Part shown: in pieces, positions 1 to 12,644 of the stretch
How the letters are laid out: each line of letters opens with the position of its first letter
Position numbering within the stretch: position 1 is the stretch's first letter
Source: Limnanthes douglasii subsp. nivea
Taxonomy: Eukaryota; Streptophyta; Magnoliopsida; Brassicales; Limnanthaceae
DNA: 64,000 nucleotides
Assembly: GCA_036936605.1 (NCBI GenBank)
Contig: JAUPFV010000002.1
Coordinates: 248,641,305-248,705,304, forward strand
Direction of reading: 5' to 3'
Notes under the pieces: model-generated
Seen by the model: the letters and a program-made list of their open reading frames with translations, nothing else
Database searches by the model: none
Told to the model about the DNA's origin: nothing
Position numbers and translations under genes: made by a program

Positions 1-1390
1 AGATTTACTATTCAAAAGATATTGTATTTAAAATGGTAGGTTGAATGCAAAAAAATAAATGAAGCTGGAACAATACTGTAAAATTTCAAAAGAAAAAATG
101 AAACTTTAAGTATATTTTTACTATGGAGGAAGAGAGTATGCTTGAACATTTATTTTGGTCACATGCGTATTGTTTTGATTGGTATAAAAAATTGGAAACG
201 TGATTATTTTTTACATTGCATATATTGAGAACACTCATAAAATGTTGTTTGAAATTTTTTCGGTGTAAATAATCAGGGGAGAATAAAAACAATTTATATC
301 CATTGCTACGTAACGAGAGAACAAGTGTTTTTCAATGGTTGATGAAAGTACATATATATCTTTTCTATTTTTTAATTATAAAAAATGGTTTATGAAATCG
401 TCGAAGATTATTTATATGTTACCATAATATTAAAGGTATTAAAATATGTAGTACCAAACAAGTAAACCTCTATGATATAAAAGTTTGTATCAAATTTTAA
501 TGTTAATTATAACTTATTTATCTAATTTTAAATTTTATTTAGTTTTAATCCTTGTAAATTAAAAAGTTATATGAAAATATTTAAAAATATGTTAGCATAA
601 TTATTTTTGATAACATGTTTATATGTGAAATGTGAACATAATGTAAACCGGTTATTATTAATAGAGCTCATGAATTTATTAAAAAATATATAAGATGTAA
701 GAAAAGTGAAACGTTAACTGTTTCATGGATGTCTAAAGGCATCCTAACGTAGATGTATAAAAAAAAGAACAGTTAGAAATTGAATTTGAAAAAATGAAAT
801 GCCAAATATATAATGATAAATTAAATTAAAGTAAAACATCCGTTATACTTATTTTTTAGGTTCTCTTTCACTCATTACTCTTAAGTTAAAATATTAATTT
901 TAAAATATTAATCTTGGTGAAATTACTCACGTCATTTGGCACTGTATATTTGAAAAGTAGACTACCTAAAAATATCGAACCCTCAAAATTCCTCTTAGCT
1001 AAAAAACATTAAGTCATACCATGTCGAAATCGTTTGTTGTTAAATACCACTTTCGAGTGACATAGAACCATGTGGATCTGATCTTCGGAAGTTTATCACC
1101 CGTATTCGTTAGATAATTTTCTTGAAGATGATGATATCAAGATCTTCTCAATACTATAATATTTCCCTTCCTCTGGCCACTTATCAAAATAATATTACCA
1201 AACATACGTCTGCTGTAAAGAAGTTATAATGGAAAAGAATTGGTCGAGAGTCATTCAACATAAGAAAACATCAGCAGCCCACGCAAAACCACTCAAATTC
1301 GAACGAAATGAGTCGAACTCCTTTTTTTACCATCACATCGAAGTATCACGGTAAGACGGACTCCATAATGAGCCACCAAAATATCACAAT
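1..1390. other. AT-rich DNA, no gene recognised
   Basis: This stretch is AT-rich with only short open frames that show no family signature on either strand. I see no RNA gene, no terminal repeats and no convincing tandem repeat. It may be the decayed 5' end or LTR of the gypsy element to its right, but no LTR boundary can be read. Confidence 0.4.
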
Positions 1391-2984
1391 AACTCATTGA
1401 ACCCTTACCACAACAATATGTTTCCCACTGCAGGCCCACAATGGCCTGCACGACATCAAATGCCAAACCCCATGGTAATATCCACATATCTAGGGTATTC
1501 CAAAATACGAATATCAATGTCAAGAGATAAAGTATATCATGGTCATGTCCTCTTTAGATCTAGAGATAATGAAAGGAGGCCTACCTTCTAAACTTAAAAG
1601 TACAATATGAATAAATGCGATGGAGCAGATGACCCCGAACACCATATTGAGCAAATTTTAAGATGAGATGCTTAAGTTTTGAGGGGATGATCAACTTCTA
1701 TGTCGTGCATTTTCTATACCCTTCACCCTCGCGTGTTTTAGTAAGCTGTCTATGGGTTAAATACACAACTTCAAAATGCTTTCGACATTGTTTAGAGATC
1801 CAATTCATCGATATAAAAATAATATATGAAGATAAGGATTACATAATTAAGTAAAAATATGAGTCTAATGAGATTGAGGGAATGCATAAAGAGGTTTCTC
1901 TGGATTAAAAATAATATCGATAATTTCTACGAGGTTCCAATGTATGTTTCATACCGGCAGGGGATCCTCCTTGGTATTTTGTCTGATGACGTCATGAAAA
2001 TGAATTTTTTTACTTTTGCTGATCTTTTAGTCTAGGTTAAGGCCTAAATTAAATTTGACGATACTATACACAAAAGGCTTCTAGGAGGGTTTAATGCTTA
2101 CCCCTCTTATTACTCAGCATACATTGGTACCAAATGATTAACCATCTCTTAAGTCCTAATAGCTTTCTAAAAAACATAAAACAAAATAGCATCCCACCAA
2201 AACAATAATATTCATCGTAAAAATGAAACCAAAATACCACCAAGGATTCAGATTTCTACTATATCGAGCTTATGAAAATGTAGCAACAATGTACTATAGG
2301 GAAATATATGTGGTCTAATTTTAAAATCCTAAAAAACTGTGGACCATTAAATAAAAAAAAACCTCAATAAGTTATGTAATAATAATTATAGAAAATTTTT
2401 TTAAAAAAAAAACCAACAAGTTTTGGTATGGATTTTCTAGGGTGACACTATAGAATGATCGTCAATGAAGAGAATATCGCATCCTAAAGGATGAGATCCA
2501 AAATCTCATCAATAAAGGAAAAGTCATTGATTTTATCAAGGAAACACCATCTTTAACTTTAAATAACATCTGAATGAACCCATCACAAGTACTTCAGGCT
2601 GAGCCTTCTCAGGTAAATGTATCAACCAGAGTACCTCGAGTATTGAAGATACTAACAATCTATAAAGCGTATGATTAGTAATTGGATCTTGATCCAGAAC
2701 AAATATTACTCACAATTAGAGGATGATATTCCCTTGTAGAAGTCACTCAATCTCGAAAAACATCACACGATCGACCTCAACGAAATTCTATACACCAATT
2801 TTAGGTCCGCTCATGATGTCACGAATGTACCGGGCGAGGTATCATGTCATAGGCTATTAATAGATAACAAGTTTAGGTTAATAAATAAGGAACATTTTTA
2901 CAAAAAAAAATTGAGGTCATTGTAGTTAAATCTAACATGCTAAGACAAATATGCCACATCTAAGAAGCCTTTTACTATATCTGT

Positions 2985-3225
2985 AATGGTAATTTGGTGG
3001 TGGTAAAAAAGAAAAGTATAAAATAGCCCATGTATGTCAAATTCACGAACCTCAATAAGGCATACTGAAATATTCATTCACACTCCCACGTATTTACCAG
3101 TTGGTAGATGCCACTTCAGGAAACAAAATATTATCCATTATGGATGTTTACTTCAGGTACAATCAAATAGTTATGCTTTTAATAGATGAATAAAACATTG
3201 TTTTCATGACCAAACCATAGATAAA
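2985..3225 (+). pseudogene. gypsy reverse transcriptase remnant
   Basis: The plus strand reads NLVVVKKK, then a stop, then MYVKFTNLNKAY, then after a frameshift QLVDATSGNKILSIMDVYF and RYNQI. This follows plant gypsy reverse transcriptase, where the usual text is close to MCVDFTDLNKACPKD, then QLVDAT, then SFMDAFSGYNQI. The aspartate of the first catalytic block survives in SIMDVYF, but stops and at least one frameshift rule out a product. The fragment sits in the expected place between gag-like sequence and integrase. Confidence 0.8.
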
Positions 3226-4879
3226 ATGTTATTGCATTCGACCTCAAGAATGCATAGGCGACTTACCAAATATTGGTAAATAAAACATTCTCTAGTCATC
3301 TTAGATAAAACCTACAATAATAAATTTATGATATACGAGTAATAAGTAGTGATGATACCAACCATTTGGTTGACCAAACAGAAACCTTGAAACACTTACG
3401 GATATTGAATTATAGTTAAATCAAGATATGTGTTCATTCTCTATCTATTTTAGATGCTTTATTCACATGTCATAAATAAGTTTCATATCTTGGTAGGAAG
3501 GTTGGTGAATTTGACAACTTTACTTTTCAGCCTCAAATAAATGCTTCTCATTATACTTGTATCTAACAATATCTTATCATAATGTTCATAAAAATAATAT
3601 AGCACCTATCATCCCATGAGATCTTTTCCAAAACAACCTAATGCAAAACATTATACTTGTACCTAACAATAGCTTACCATAATGTTTACACATTATTGGC
3701 TAGAGAAATACGAGCCACCTGCATAGCTATTTACTAAGTATACAAATCAATCCTTAACACCAAGATTTGGTACTTACTACTGGAAAATCTTGAACTAGCA
3801 CTAATGGTGGTTTTTAAAAAATTAGGTCATACTTTTAGGCTCATTCAACCGTATTCAGAACATCTTTCCTCCTTATAATATTTTTCAAAAATTCCAAATA
3901 TATTTGGATAAGTTTACATAAAATTTGAAGCTTAAACTGCCATAAAAGCCTTATATTTTGCATACTTTTTGAATGAGCTCTAAACAGAAAGGCTATCTTA
4001 TCCAGAAGATGATTTTCAGCTCATAATGATAGTCAAAATTAATGAAGCTCTTACAATCTTAGATTCAAAACTATAGTACAACTAACACTCCCTTTAAGGG
4101 ACCTTTTATAACAATCAACTAAGATCAGATTCACCGCTTCAAATAATGACATAATGATAGCAAGTCTTCAAATTTCTCGAATATGTGGAGCCCTACATAT
4201 AAAAATCCACACTGACTCAACAATTTCTCAATAATGCTTTAGGTCAAGTCAAGCCTAAGAAGTAAAACCTTATACTCTACCAAAATAAGTTGCACAACAA
4301 AGTTCCAAATTTGAACAAAACAAGTTCGAACAAGTATCATCATAAAAAATACAGTGGTTGACACATTTGCTTCCTCAAGATGTGTTGATAATACCCCCTA
4401 AGTAATCATTCATAAAAAATTATCCATTTATGTCACATGCAAACTAAGCCAACATAATTAGTATCAAAGGTCATTGTTTAGAGATGCTCTATACTTTCGA
4501 ACTCTTAGTCAGGCGTACCTCACCAAAGTTATGTTACACATAAACAAAATAGAGACTAGAAGTATAAAATAAGCTCTATTCATTGTGTATGGTTAAATTA
4601 CTCACTATAAATTAGAAGGGGTTAGTCATCCATTTCCTAAGATGAATCGGTCTCGAGGATGCAACCTTTTTTTCTTTAAAAAACAATAAAAATAAAAAAG
4701 TCCATATTATACATACAACAACCTTTACATGTGTATCTTACTACCATAATTTTTAGACAATTACACTAGCATATTCAATGCGTTGATTGAACATTATGAG
4801 ACTTTCCAGCATTTTATAAATACAATCCGAGTCCTAGCCATACCCCTTGAATATATTTCAAAACGTTATTCATTATTAT

Positions 4880-5100
4880 AATTTGGATTTGGACTTGTTG
4901 GGACCACTAACAAAACCATCAAGTGGTTGACATTACATTTTGGTGGAAATAGACTATTTCTTCAAATGGATAGAAGCCAAAACGTTGATAAATTCCAAGC
5001 AAAGGAAGTCATCAACTTCCTTGGAACAAACATATGTTGTAAATATGGGATACTTATGGTAATAACCACTCACAATGGGCTTTATTCCAGAATGCCAAGC
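4880..5100 (+). pseudogene. gypsy integrase core remnant
   Basis: DYFFKWIEAKTL followed after a frameshift by AKEVINFLGTNICCKYGI and then ITTHNG matches the integrase core of plant gypsy elements, which typically reads DYFTKWIEAE, then IRFLWTNIVCRFGIP, then VTDNG. The catalytic aspartate of the TDNG motif is replaced by histidine (THNG). This, together with the frameshifts, shows the core is inactive. Confidence 0.8.
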
Positions 5101-5303
5101 TAGCATTATTCAGCCAAACTAGAGGATAATAACCACTTACAACATGCTATAATTCTAAAATATCAAACTAGCACTGATCCGTCAAACTATAGAATTTCAA
5201 CAATAGTTATCGACACCATTTCATATCCAAGTATTCTGAAGAACCAGTATTCTCGACACCATTTCATAATGAGCGGGTTGAATTAATTAACCAACCCCTA
5301 TTA

Positions 5304-5540
5304 TGATGTGTGAAAAGAATTAAAATTATACTTAAAATACAAAATAAAGTCTTATACATAGCTTTAAATAAACTAGCAAAGTAAATATTGTATTCTAATA
5401 TATTTTAATTATTTGACTAAGTAATATGAACCATTGACTGGTCTAATTTTAACTAAATTCCTATATACTAAATACATATCTTTGAATATTATATAATATA
5501 TTATTATAGGATAATCTATTTAGAATATAATATCTCAACA
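5304..5540 (-). repeat. Probable copia LTR (3' LTR on the minus strand)
   Basis: Read on the minus strand the segment begins TGTTGAGATATTATATTC and ends TTCACACATCA, so it has the TG...CA ends of an LTR and a length of 237 bp. Directly before it on the minus strand is a purine run (GAAGGAGAG), which fits the polypurine tract, preceded by decayed copia pol. No second copy of the LTR was found further right, so the pairing is not confirmed. Confidence 0.6.
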
Positions 5541-7030
5541 CTCTCCTTCAAGATGTAGCATATACATTCTATGTTACAAGCTTGTTAAAAAATATAATTG
5601 ACCAGAGGTATATTCATAGGCTTATAAATATATCAGCTAGTCGATTATACAATTTCACATAACTAGGAACAATATCTTCTAAGAATTGTTTTCCTCTAAT
5701 AAATAATCGTCTATCTTTATATATTTTCTTCTTTTATAAAATACTAAGTTAGACGCAATGTGGAGAGAAACTTTGTTATCACATATCAATTTCATTTGTT
5801 AAAATTATATGAGCTCAACTCATGGAGCAATGTATCACTTATATGAGCCCACATATTATTTTAGTTATGGCTTGGTCTGCTTCCTCAACAACGAATAAAG
5901 AAACAACTTGTTGTGATTTAATCTTACACGAGATAAGGTTCCTTCTAACGGATATACAATATAAATTAGTTTATTTTTTATCATATGGGTAGCTTACATA
6001 TCAATATCCAACCATCTTAGTTTGATATTTACTTTTATACTGAAGACTTTTATGTGGTGTATACTTTATTAGTTTTAAGATACAAATAGTTTTTCCAATG
6101 ACTATTGAAGTACTTAATAATTGACTAAGAATTCCCAATGAGAATGCGAGATCAGAATGTGTCACAATGAGGTGTTTATTAGGGTATGATAATGGCTCGC
6201 CTTATTAGGTATGAGTTTAATGTTAGAATCCATTGGGGTCTCTTATAGGTTTGCAGTTTTCTATTATAGTTTCTTTTAAGATATCTAAAGTATAATTCCT
6301 CTGAGAGATGATGATGTATTGTCGAGATTGAGTAACTTATATTTGGAGAAATGATTTAAGCTTTCCTAAGTATTTTATATAAAAGGCATGAAATAAATGT
6401 TTCTTAAGTTTATGTATCACTTATTTTTCATTTCATGTGATCACAATATGTTCTAGATAAACTTCCAAATAAATAGATACACTAGAAGAATAAATGTAGA
6501 ATAAACAATGATCATACTCACTAAGAATGATACCAAATGTTTGAAAGATTGACCTATACCGTCCAAACCAATCCCATCAGTATCATTTTAGATGATAAAA
6601 ATAATGGTGGAGGCGACATACCATATTAGAATCCCCATGAGAAAAATATCCATGAGGTTTCTTTATATACACATTTTCTTCTTTCTCACCATGAAGAAAC
6701 ATATATTTGATATCAAATTGATAAAAATGTCAGTGATGTATAACGATCATAGAGAGAAATATACGAACATGAGAAATTGTAGCTACTGACGAGAACAAAT
6801 ATTCATAATCAAACTAATATATATATATATATATATGAGTGTATCATTTCGCATTGAGTCAAACTTTTAGACGATCAATATTACCATACAACTCAACTTT
6901 TCGAATCCAACGACAATCATCTGTTGATTTACCCCAACACCCATAAGAATGGGAACAAAATCTCACGTACCACTTTAATATAAGGCGGACATCTCATCCT
7001 CTATAGCATGGTGCCAACCCGGATAAAAAA
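5541..7030 (-). mobile_element. Decayed Ty1/copia pol fragment
   Basis: On the minus strand the clearest stretch (about 6780-6631) reads VATISHVRIFLSMIVIHH, stop, HFYQFDIKYMFLHGEKEEN, then VYIKKPHGYF. This follows copia reverse transcriptase, which typically reads VAKLTSVRIFLSLA, then LHQLDIKNAFLHGDLEEEVYM and QPPGF. Upstream on that strand, near 7000, are traces of the W..A...E...L..NGTW region. The RNase H end toward 5541 is too decayed to quote. It runs into the LTR at 5304-5540, and several stops make it non-coding. Confidence 0.75.
6813..6836. repeat. (AT)n microsatellite
   Basis: A run of about 12 AT dinucleotides inside the decayed copia pol. Others of the same kind lie near 25418-25439, 40998-41017, 47159-47180 and 52614-52637. 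Confidence 0.9.
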
Positions 7031-8280
7031 TAGTAACGATTATATTTTATAAGGTGTAAAAACCATAAATAGAGTTAAAAAATGTAAAAACATATTGGTG
7101 AAGTATGTAGTCATAAAATATGTTTGATTGGAAATGAGTAAAAACTTAGTATCGTCATTTTTTCTAAGAAAAATATGAATAAAGGTATCAAATTTGTGTT
7201 TAAATTTAAAAACAAAAGGTCTAAAATATCAAATATTTAGTTTGTCTATGTAGTACATGTTCACTCTTTCCTAACTAGATGGCTTATTTAGGTTTAATGA
7301 GGTATATTTTATTAATAAAAATCATGTACCATTATCTTTCGAGTATGCATATGTTTATGCTATAAAAAATTAATCTACATTAAAAATTCAGAACATTACC
7401 ACATAGTATGCATTCAAGCTTCTAATGTTTAACATTAAATGCCCACAATGCCAAGCGTGCATTTGATTTCCAAGACAAAGAGCCAAATGTGCATTAGACT
7501 TCTGAATCGTAACACCTAACATTCACCTTTGGAATTAATTACTCCAAAATTTCAACATTAATTTTTGTTGAGTGAAAACATGTAAAAACAAATAAAACAT
7601 TTCTTCGTCTCTTGAATATTTCTAAATAATTTTTTATAACAATAGTTTGATCTCATAAAAAAGGGTGAAGAAGTAAGAAAATAGAAGTAAACAACAACAA
7701 AAAATAAATTACAAATATTACTAAAGAAAATATATTAAAAAAGAAGTACAAAATAAAAAATCAGCTTCAGCCATATAAAGACATCGGTTATACAAATAAT
7801 TTTTGTTATAGTTTTTTAATACTCAGAACTTTGTCATCTTCATCCATCACTTCAGTTTCAGCCTCTAAAGCCACAAACAATAAATATATCTCGATTGGTC
7901 ACTTTCCGTGTAAGATTAACTATAAAAAATACCTAAGATCGAGATCAAGAAAAACCTGGTGCAAATTTAAAATGAGTACCACCTTAGCTTCACGCTTATA
8001 TACTGGGCATTTTCAAAGTCAACCCTTTGTTGTTTAATCATTTTAGCCTCATTCGAAAACATTTTCGCATCCTACAAATTAGTATAAAAAAATTTCATAA
8101 CTCACAGAGCCACAACACACACATATTTTGTCTTATGAAGTTACATAGCAAACCTTTGAGTTAGGTGAAGAAGCTAATGGGTTCCAACTTGGGCCCTTTC
8201 GAAATTTTGGAGCTTCATATCCAAGTATTCTGATGAGCCATAAGTTGGGCAATATGTCCTCTAAGTTATTTTGTTGAACA
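7031..8280. other. No gene recognised
   Basis: AT-rich sequence with only short open frames lacking a family signature. A plus frame at 7831-8037 is rich in serine and basic residues but has no homology I can name and no coding context. Confidence 0.4.
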
Positions 8281-9060
8281 AAAATTGTTGTTTCACCTGA
8301 GCCTTCTTTGCTTTCACTTGCCTATGATCTTTCATTTGAGCCTCCTAATACCACCTACTAGCATTCTATTTAGCTCAGAAAATGGATCAAACATAGCATG
8401 CGAAGAAAATAAATTTTTAGCTAGAATATATATGTGTATAAGAAAAAACATATAAATAAACACTATTTATATCATTCTCAAGCTCGATTTATCGAGCTTA
8501 TAAAACTATAAAGAATTTATCACCCTCCCCATAACCGGTACAAAGAAAGCCACCATCTTGGATATCACCTCTTTCAACCTCAAGTACTCTAGTTCTTCAA
8601 TGATTATTTTGAAAGGTGCCGACTCTATTCTTTAGGCCTTTTGAAGGACCGCCTCTAAATGATGTAGGGGAGGATCGTGAATTATATTTTTTATTCTAAT
8701 TGTACTGTATGGGGGTCCATTTTATATATAATATGAGCATCATGCTCTTTTAATTATTTAGGAACAATTTTTTAGACATCTAACCCCCGCCATGGTATTA
8801 TTTTCTCTATTTTTCCAAAAATACCAATTCTCCAAGTCAAATTTTTTCTTCCACTTTTGGACGATCTTAGACATGCGAGAAAAATCCTTCTACATACGAT
8901 TCTCAATCAGAGATGCACATGCAAAAACTTTAACCTTTTTTTCTTTGTATTCACTAGGCTATGACCATTTCTTACATTACATTATTCTATTTAATTTCGA
9001 TATTTTCAGGTTGTTGTGCCTGCCTAACTTTTTGGAGAACTATCCATTTTGAAGGGACAT
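8281..9060 (-). pseudogene. Unrecognised coding traces, probably transposon-derived
   Basis: The minus strand keeps two long open runs. One, about 8960-8765, contains KVKVFACASLIENRM, a stop, then SRMSKIVQKWKKKF and NWYFWKN. The other, about 8690-8521, contains KIIIEELEYLRLKEVISKM. The gap between them (about 8400-8520) is AT-rich and intron-like or simply decayed. The character (charged helix, WKKKF phrase) recalls the plant proteins annotated as putative gypsy-type transposon proteins, but I cannot confirm that. The stops argue that it is no longer a gene. Confidence 0.3.
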
Positions 9061-12060
9061 GAGAAACATAAGTTTTATATTTTTAGAAGATTCTTTTTTA
9101 TTTGGGTAGTCAAACAAATCACTTCTTCACTTTCAGCGAGAGACTCTAACAGTCAATACCTCTACAATGTTTCTTGTTGGCTCGATTATCCGAGGAACAA
9201 CACCGTATGTAGGCGACTACTCTAAACTAAAAAACACGATAGGGGTGAGAAGTTTCATTGCACATTCCTCCCATTTCTTATGTAAAATTTCATGATATAA
9301 AAACTTCTTCTTCCATACTTTCTAAAAGTCAAGTAAAAGGCACAAATATTATACATACAATAAAAAACAACTAAAACATGAATTTCTAAAAACACCAAAG
9401 AAATAATGACTAAATGTAAGTAAAACGTTAGTTGTAAAATCTCAAAACTTTATGGTAGAACTATGACAAAAGGGTTGGCCATCTCATAATCTTCATTAAA
9501 AAGGACAAAGCCTATTTTCACTATTATTCCGAGTCTGGAAGGTTCGTCATCACCTTGTCTTGGTTCAGGAGAGATAAAAAATAACAAGGGATTTTGTCTG
9601 GATAATTGACGAATATTATGTCAAAAACTATTTTTATTGAGAATGAATTATTAGCAAACTTGGAAGACATTATAGAATCCACTAACACCCACTAGCCAAT
9701 TTGCATAAGATGACTTGGACACATCTAGATAAGTTAGAAAAAACACAGCAATAAATGATATAAGACTAGTCAAACCCATATATTGAATAAATATGTTAAA
9801 ATTGAGTTTATTCCCTCGTAGGAAGCCTCACCATCATATTCTTAGAAAGCATCCACTTTTCCTATAAATCATGGAGAATCTCTTAATCCTAGTATTCCTT
9901 GTTATCCCTCAACACCTAATCCGGTCAAAGGTGAGACATGTTCATCGTTATCACCTTAGCGGAGAGAAATGAGCCTCAGAGTACCTCTGACTCTGACGCA
10001 ATAGCAAATATATGACTCTGATAGATTTGGGGTTTCCCTACACAATTGATGAATCTTTTGGAATCAAACCAAATAATTCAGGTTTAATACCCTCAAATAA
10101 TATCGAACTGAATAGGCGAGCATGATCTGCCAGAGGATAAATTAAAATAGGATCGGTTGAATCACATGTTGAACCTTCTAATCAATCTCATTTTCAAAAA
10201 CATCATCTTCTAGGGTGAGAGGGTCTAGGAGAAGGCTCCACGAAAGGAATCAATTTGTTTTTAATTTTTGGGTTTCCGACCCCTCGTTGTCAGATTCCGA
10301 AAAGATTACAAGTCTACAAACCATTCTAAAAAATGTAAACGGAATTTGAACGGAGATAAAATTTAATAAATTAAAAGTAGCAATGGAAATTTTTACCTTA
10401 AAAATCTCTTGAAATTTATGAAAGTAACAAGATTAATCTCGATCATCCAAAATGATAGAAAAAGACATCCAACAATAACGAAGGTACAATCCCAATACAT
10501 CATTAAGATTTACATCCCTTCATTTTCCATAAGTAAAATCAACACATATGATATATCTCCAATTCTCGATATACACGGCATTTCCAATAGACATCAAGGT
10601 TCGAGAATACTTTCAAAGTGCTAAAATCTATAAATAAGTCTGGCGCAAAATAAAGTTCACAGTATGACCCTCTTACTTATTTTTTACCTAAATAATAAAA
10701 TTACTCATTCTTTTTTTACTCAAAATAATATGAGTGCTACCCGTCTTAGATAAAAATATCAAACATATTGTCACTTTGGCTAAAAGTACACCGGTTATAC
10801 TAGGAGTCTACTACTTATTCATGTTGATGGAATAAAATTTTGAGCGATAAATATATAAACTAGATGCTCTCCAGAATCACGTCAATTCGGCTAAAAATAA
10901 CTATGACATATAACATAAAAACAACGTGAATATAGAACAAAAGCTAGCCTCGAAAGTCCACTCAAACTGAACCTCGCAATTTAGTTATACATACCAAAAT
11001 ATTAAAATTTAGAGGATCGATAATTCAACCATGTCAAACTTGGTGAAACTGGCTCCTCACATCAAGAAATAAAAAGCTCAATGGTCTGGTAATTTGTCAA
11101 AACAACACCTCGGTTGTTCGATGACAATCAAAATATATGGATTTAACAACACAATTATTTAAAAATATTACAAATCCAATATCGCAAACTAAGCAAACTA
11201 AGCAAACAAAAATAAAAATAATAAAAAATAATTTCACTCAACATTGTATATAGAATAAATTATATTTTGTCTTCACTCCGTTCACGAGTATTAGAGGGGA
11301 TTTAATTACTTAACGTAATTTTTACAATAAAAATTTGATAATCAATTTAATATTTATAACATAAGAACTAATAAATATAAGAGAAAATATTTGACGCAAG
11401 ATTTGATGGATAGACCAAAGTTGATAAATATAATATCTATTTTTCAACTTTAAAAAATAAACTTTGAAACTTCTATGTGTGTTTTTTTTTAACAAAAAAT
11501 TATAAATAATTAACTTTTAAATTTTGTAATTTATGTATGTTTAGTTTAATCACTCTCCTATTTATTTATTTTAAAAAATATGTTAAAAATTTGTAGATAG
11601 TCTATACTAAATAAATAAAAATTTAATAAAAACAATTGCTATTTGTCATATTTAACTTATTACATGAATAAACGCGGAATAAATTTGAAATATATTTAAA
11701 ACAATAGTGAGTTACCAATTAAGATTTGGTCAAAATAAATTAACAAATTTTATACCTAAAACAATGTTCTATATAATCAAACGAGTTATATATTTTTTAT
11801 TTAAATTTTTAATGGTCTGTATTTTTTAAATGATAATCTGGAAACACAATTCAAAACAAAATTTTAAAAATATTATTGGTTTTATTTTTTTAAAAGAAAC
11901 AAAAAGTAGATCCATTAATGATATTTTCTATTTTTATTTTTTCTACAAGCCCTTTAACATTTATCTCGTATTTAGATTTTTGTTTTTTTATCTAGCCGTT
12001 TGGTCCGCGTCTAACCTTTAAATATAAAAAAGTTTCATATATATCATTGATCCCGCATCT
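9061..12060. other. AT-rich DNA, no gene recognised
   Basis: Three kilobases without a recognisable gene, RNA or terminal repeat. Weak open runs on the minus strand between 9700 and 10150 (for example FDSKRFINCVGKPQIYQS) may continue the transposon-like traces at 8.3-9.1 kb. Nothing there can be named. Confidence 0.35.
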
Positions 12061-12074
12061 TTGATTTTTTTTCC

Positions 12075-12300
12075 AATATCTCACATCTATCACTTATCAC
12101 TAGTCCTACTTCTATTTAAAAATATTTTACAATGTTCAGCATCTATCACTCTAAATATTATTTTACAATGTTCCGCATCTATCACTCTAAATATTATTTT
12201 ACAATGCCCCACATTTATCACTTTAAAAACTATTTTTATAATGTCTCGCATCTATCATTTTTCTTACATCTATCATGTCCGGCATCTATCACGGCTCACA
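12075..12300 (+). repeat. 36-bp tandem repeat
   Basis: Units of 36 bp start at 12125, 12161, 12197 and 12233. The first two differ at a single base and the outer ones are diverged; a further weak copy lies at about 12075. Each contains a core like CATCTATCACT. Because 36 is divisible by three, the array creates a spurious repetitive open frame. Related units (TTTTAGAATGTCTCGCATT, TCCGCATCTATCTA) recur at 13665-13770, on the far side of the 12.6-13.6 kb element. Confidence 0.85.
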
Positions 12301-12426
12301 CATCTAGCTAATTATCACATGGTCCTGCATCTACCTTCTAAAGAAATATTTTCATTCGTCTCGAATCTAGCAAACCTAGATAATAGATGCGTCTTACCTA
12401 AAATGATGAAAAAAAGAACAATATGA

Positions 12427-12644
12427 AATTGTGAAGAACCGTTGAAATGGAGGAAAGAGTAAAAAAAGAATCACGAAAAATAAAGAAAAAGAGGTTTCAA
12501 TGAAATTATTTAGAAAAGAAAGAATGAGAGAGTATAATATTCAATTATAGTTAAAATATAAGTTTTTATATTTATTAATTGTCTTTAAGTGAAGATGAAT
12601 ATAAATAGTATTTAATGAAAATATGTTAGAATATCTCTTATTTG
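12427..12644. other. AT-rich spacer
   Basis: Short purine-rich then AT-rich stretch between the 36-bp repeats and the TIR element; no gene seen. Confidence 0.4.

Larger units (their letters stand above)
1397..5303 (+). mobile_element. Decayed Ty3/gypsy retrotransposon body (gag to integrase)
   Basis: Fragments of a gypsy polyprotein lie in the usual order but are spread over three frames with many stops. A gag-like stretch (about 1560-2260) reads as decayed DP-containing gag core followed by a phrase like FTFADLLV. It is followed by reverse transcriptase (about 2990-3220) and integrase (about 4930-5090). No LTR or target-site duplication could be identified. The right end stops abruptly at 5304, where a copia LTR on the opposite strand begins, so either copia inserted here or the end has been lost. 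The reverse transcriptase phrasing resembles the gypsy element at 60.9-64 kb, so both probably belong to one lineage. All assignments are read from conserved motifs by eye. Confidence 0.75.

Noticed and set aside
7831..8037. 68-residue frame with serine- and basic-rich text
   Set aside because: No recognisable domain, no upstream signals, and the length is close to chance for this composition.
12061..12426. 121-residue open frame as a gene
   Set aside because: It is produced by the 36-bp tandem repeat, whose period keeps the frame open; no family signature.
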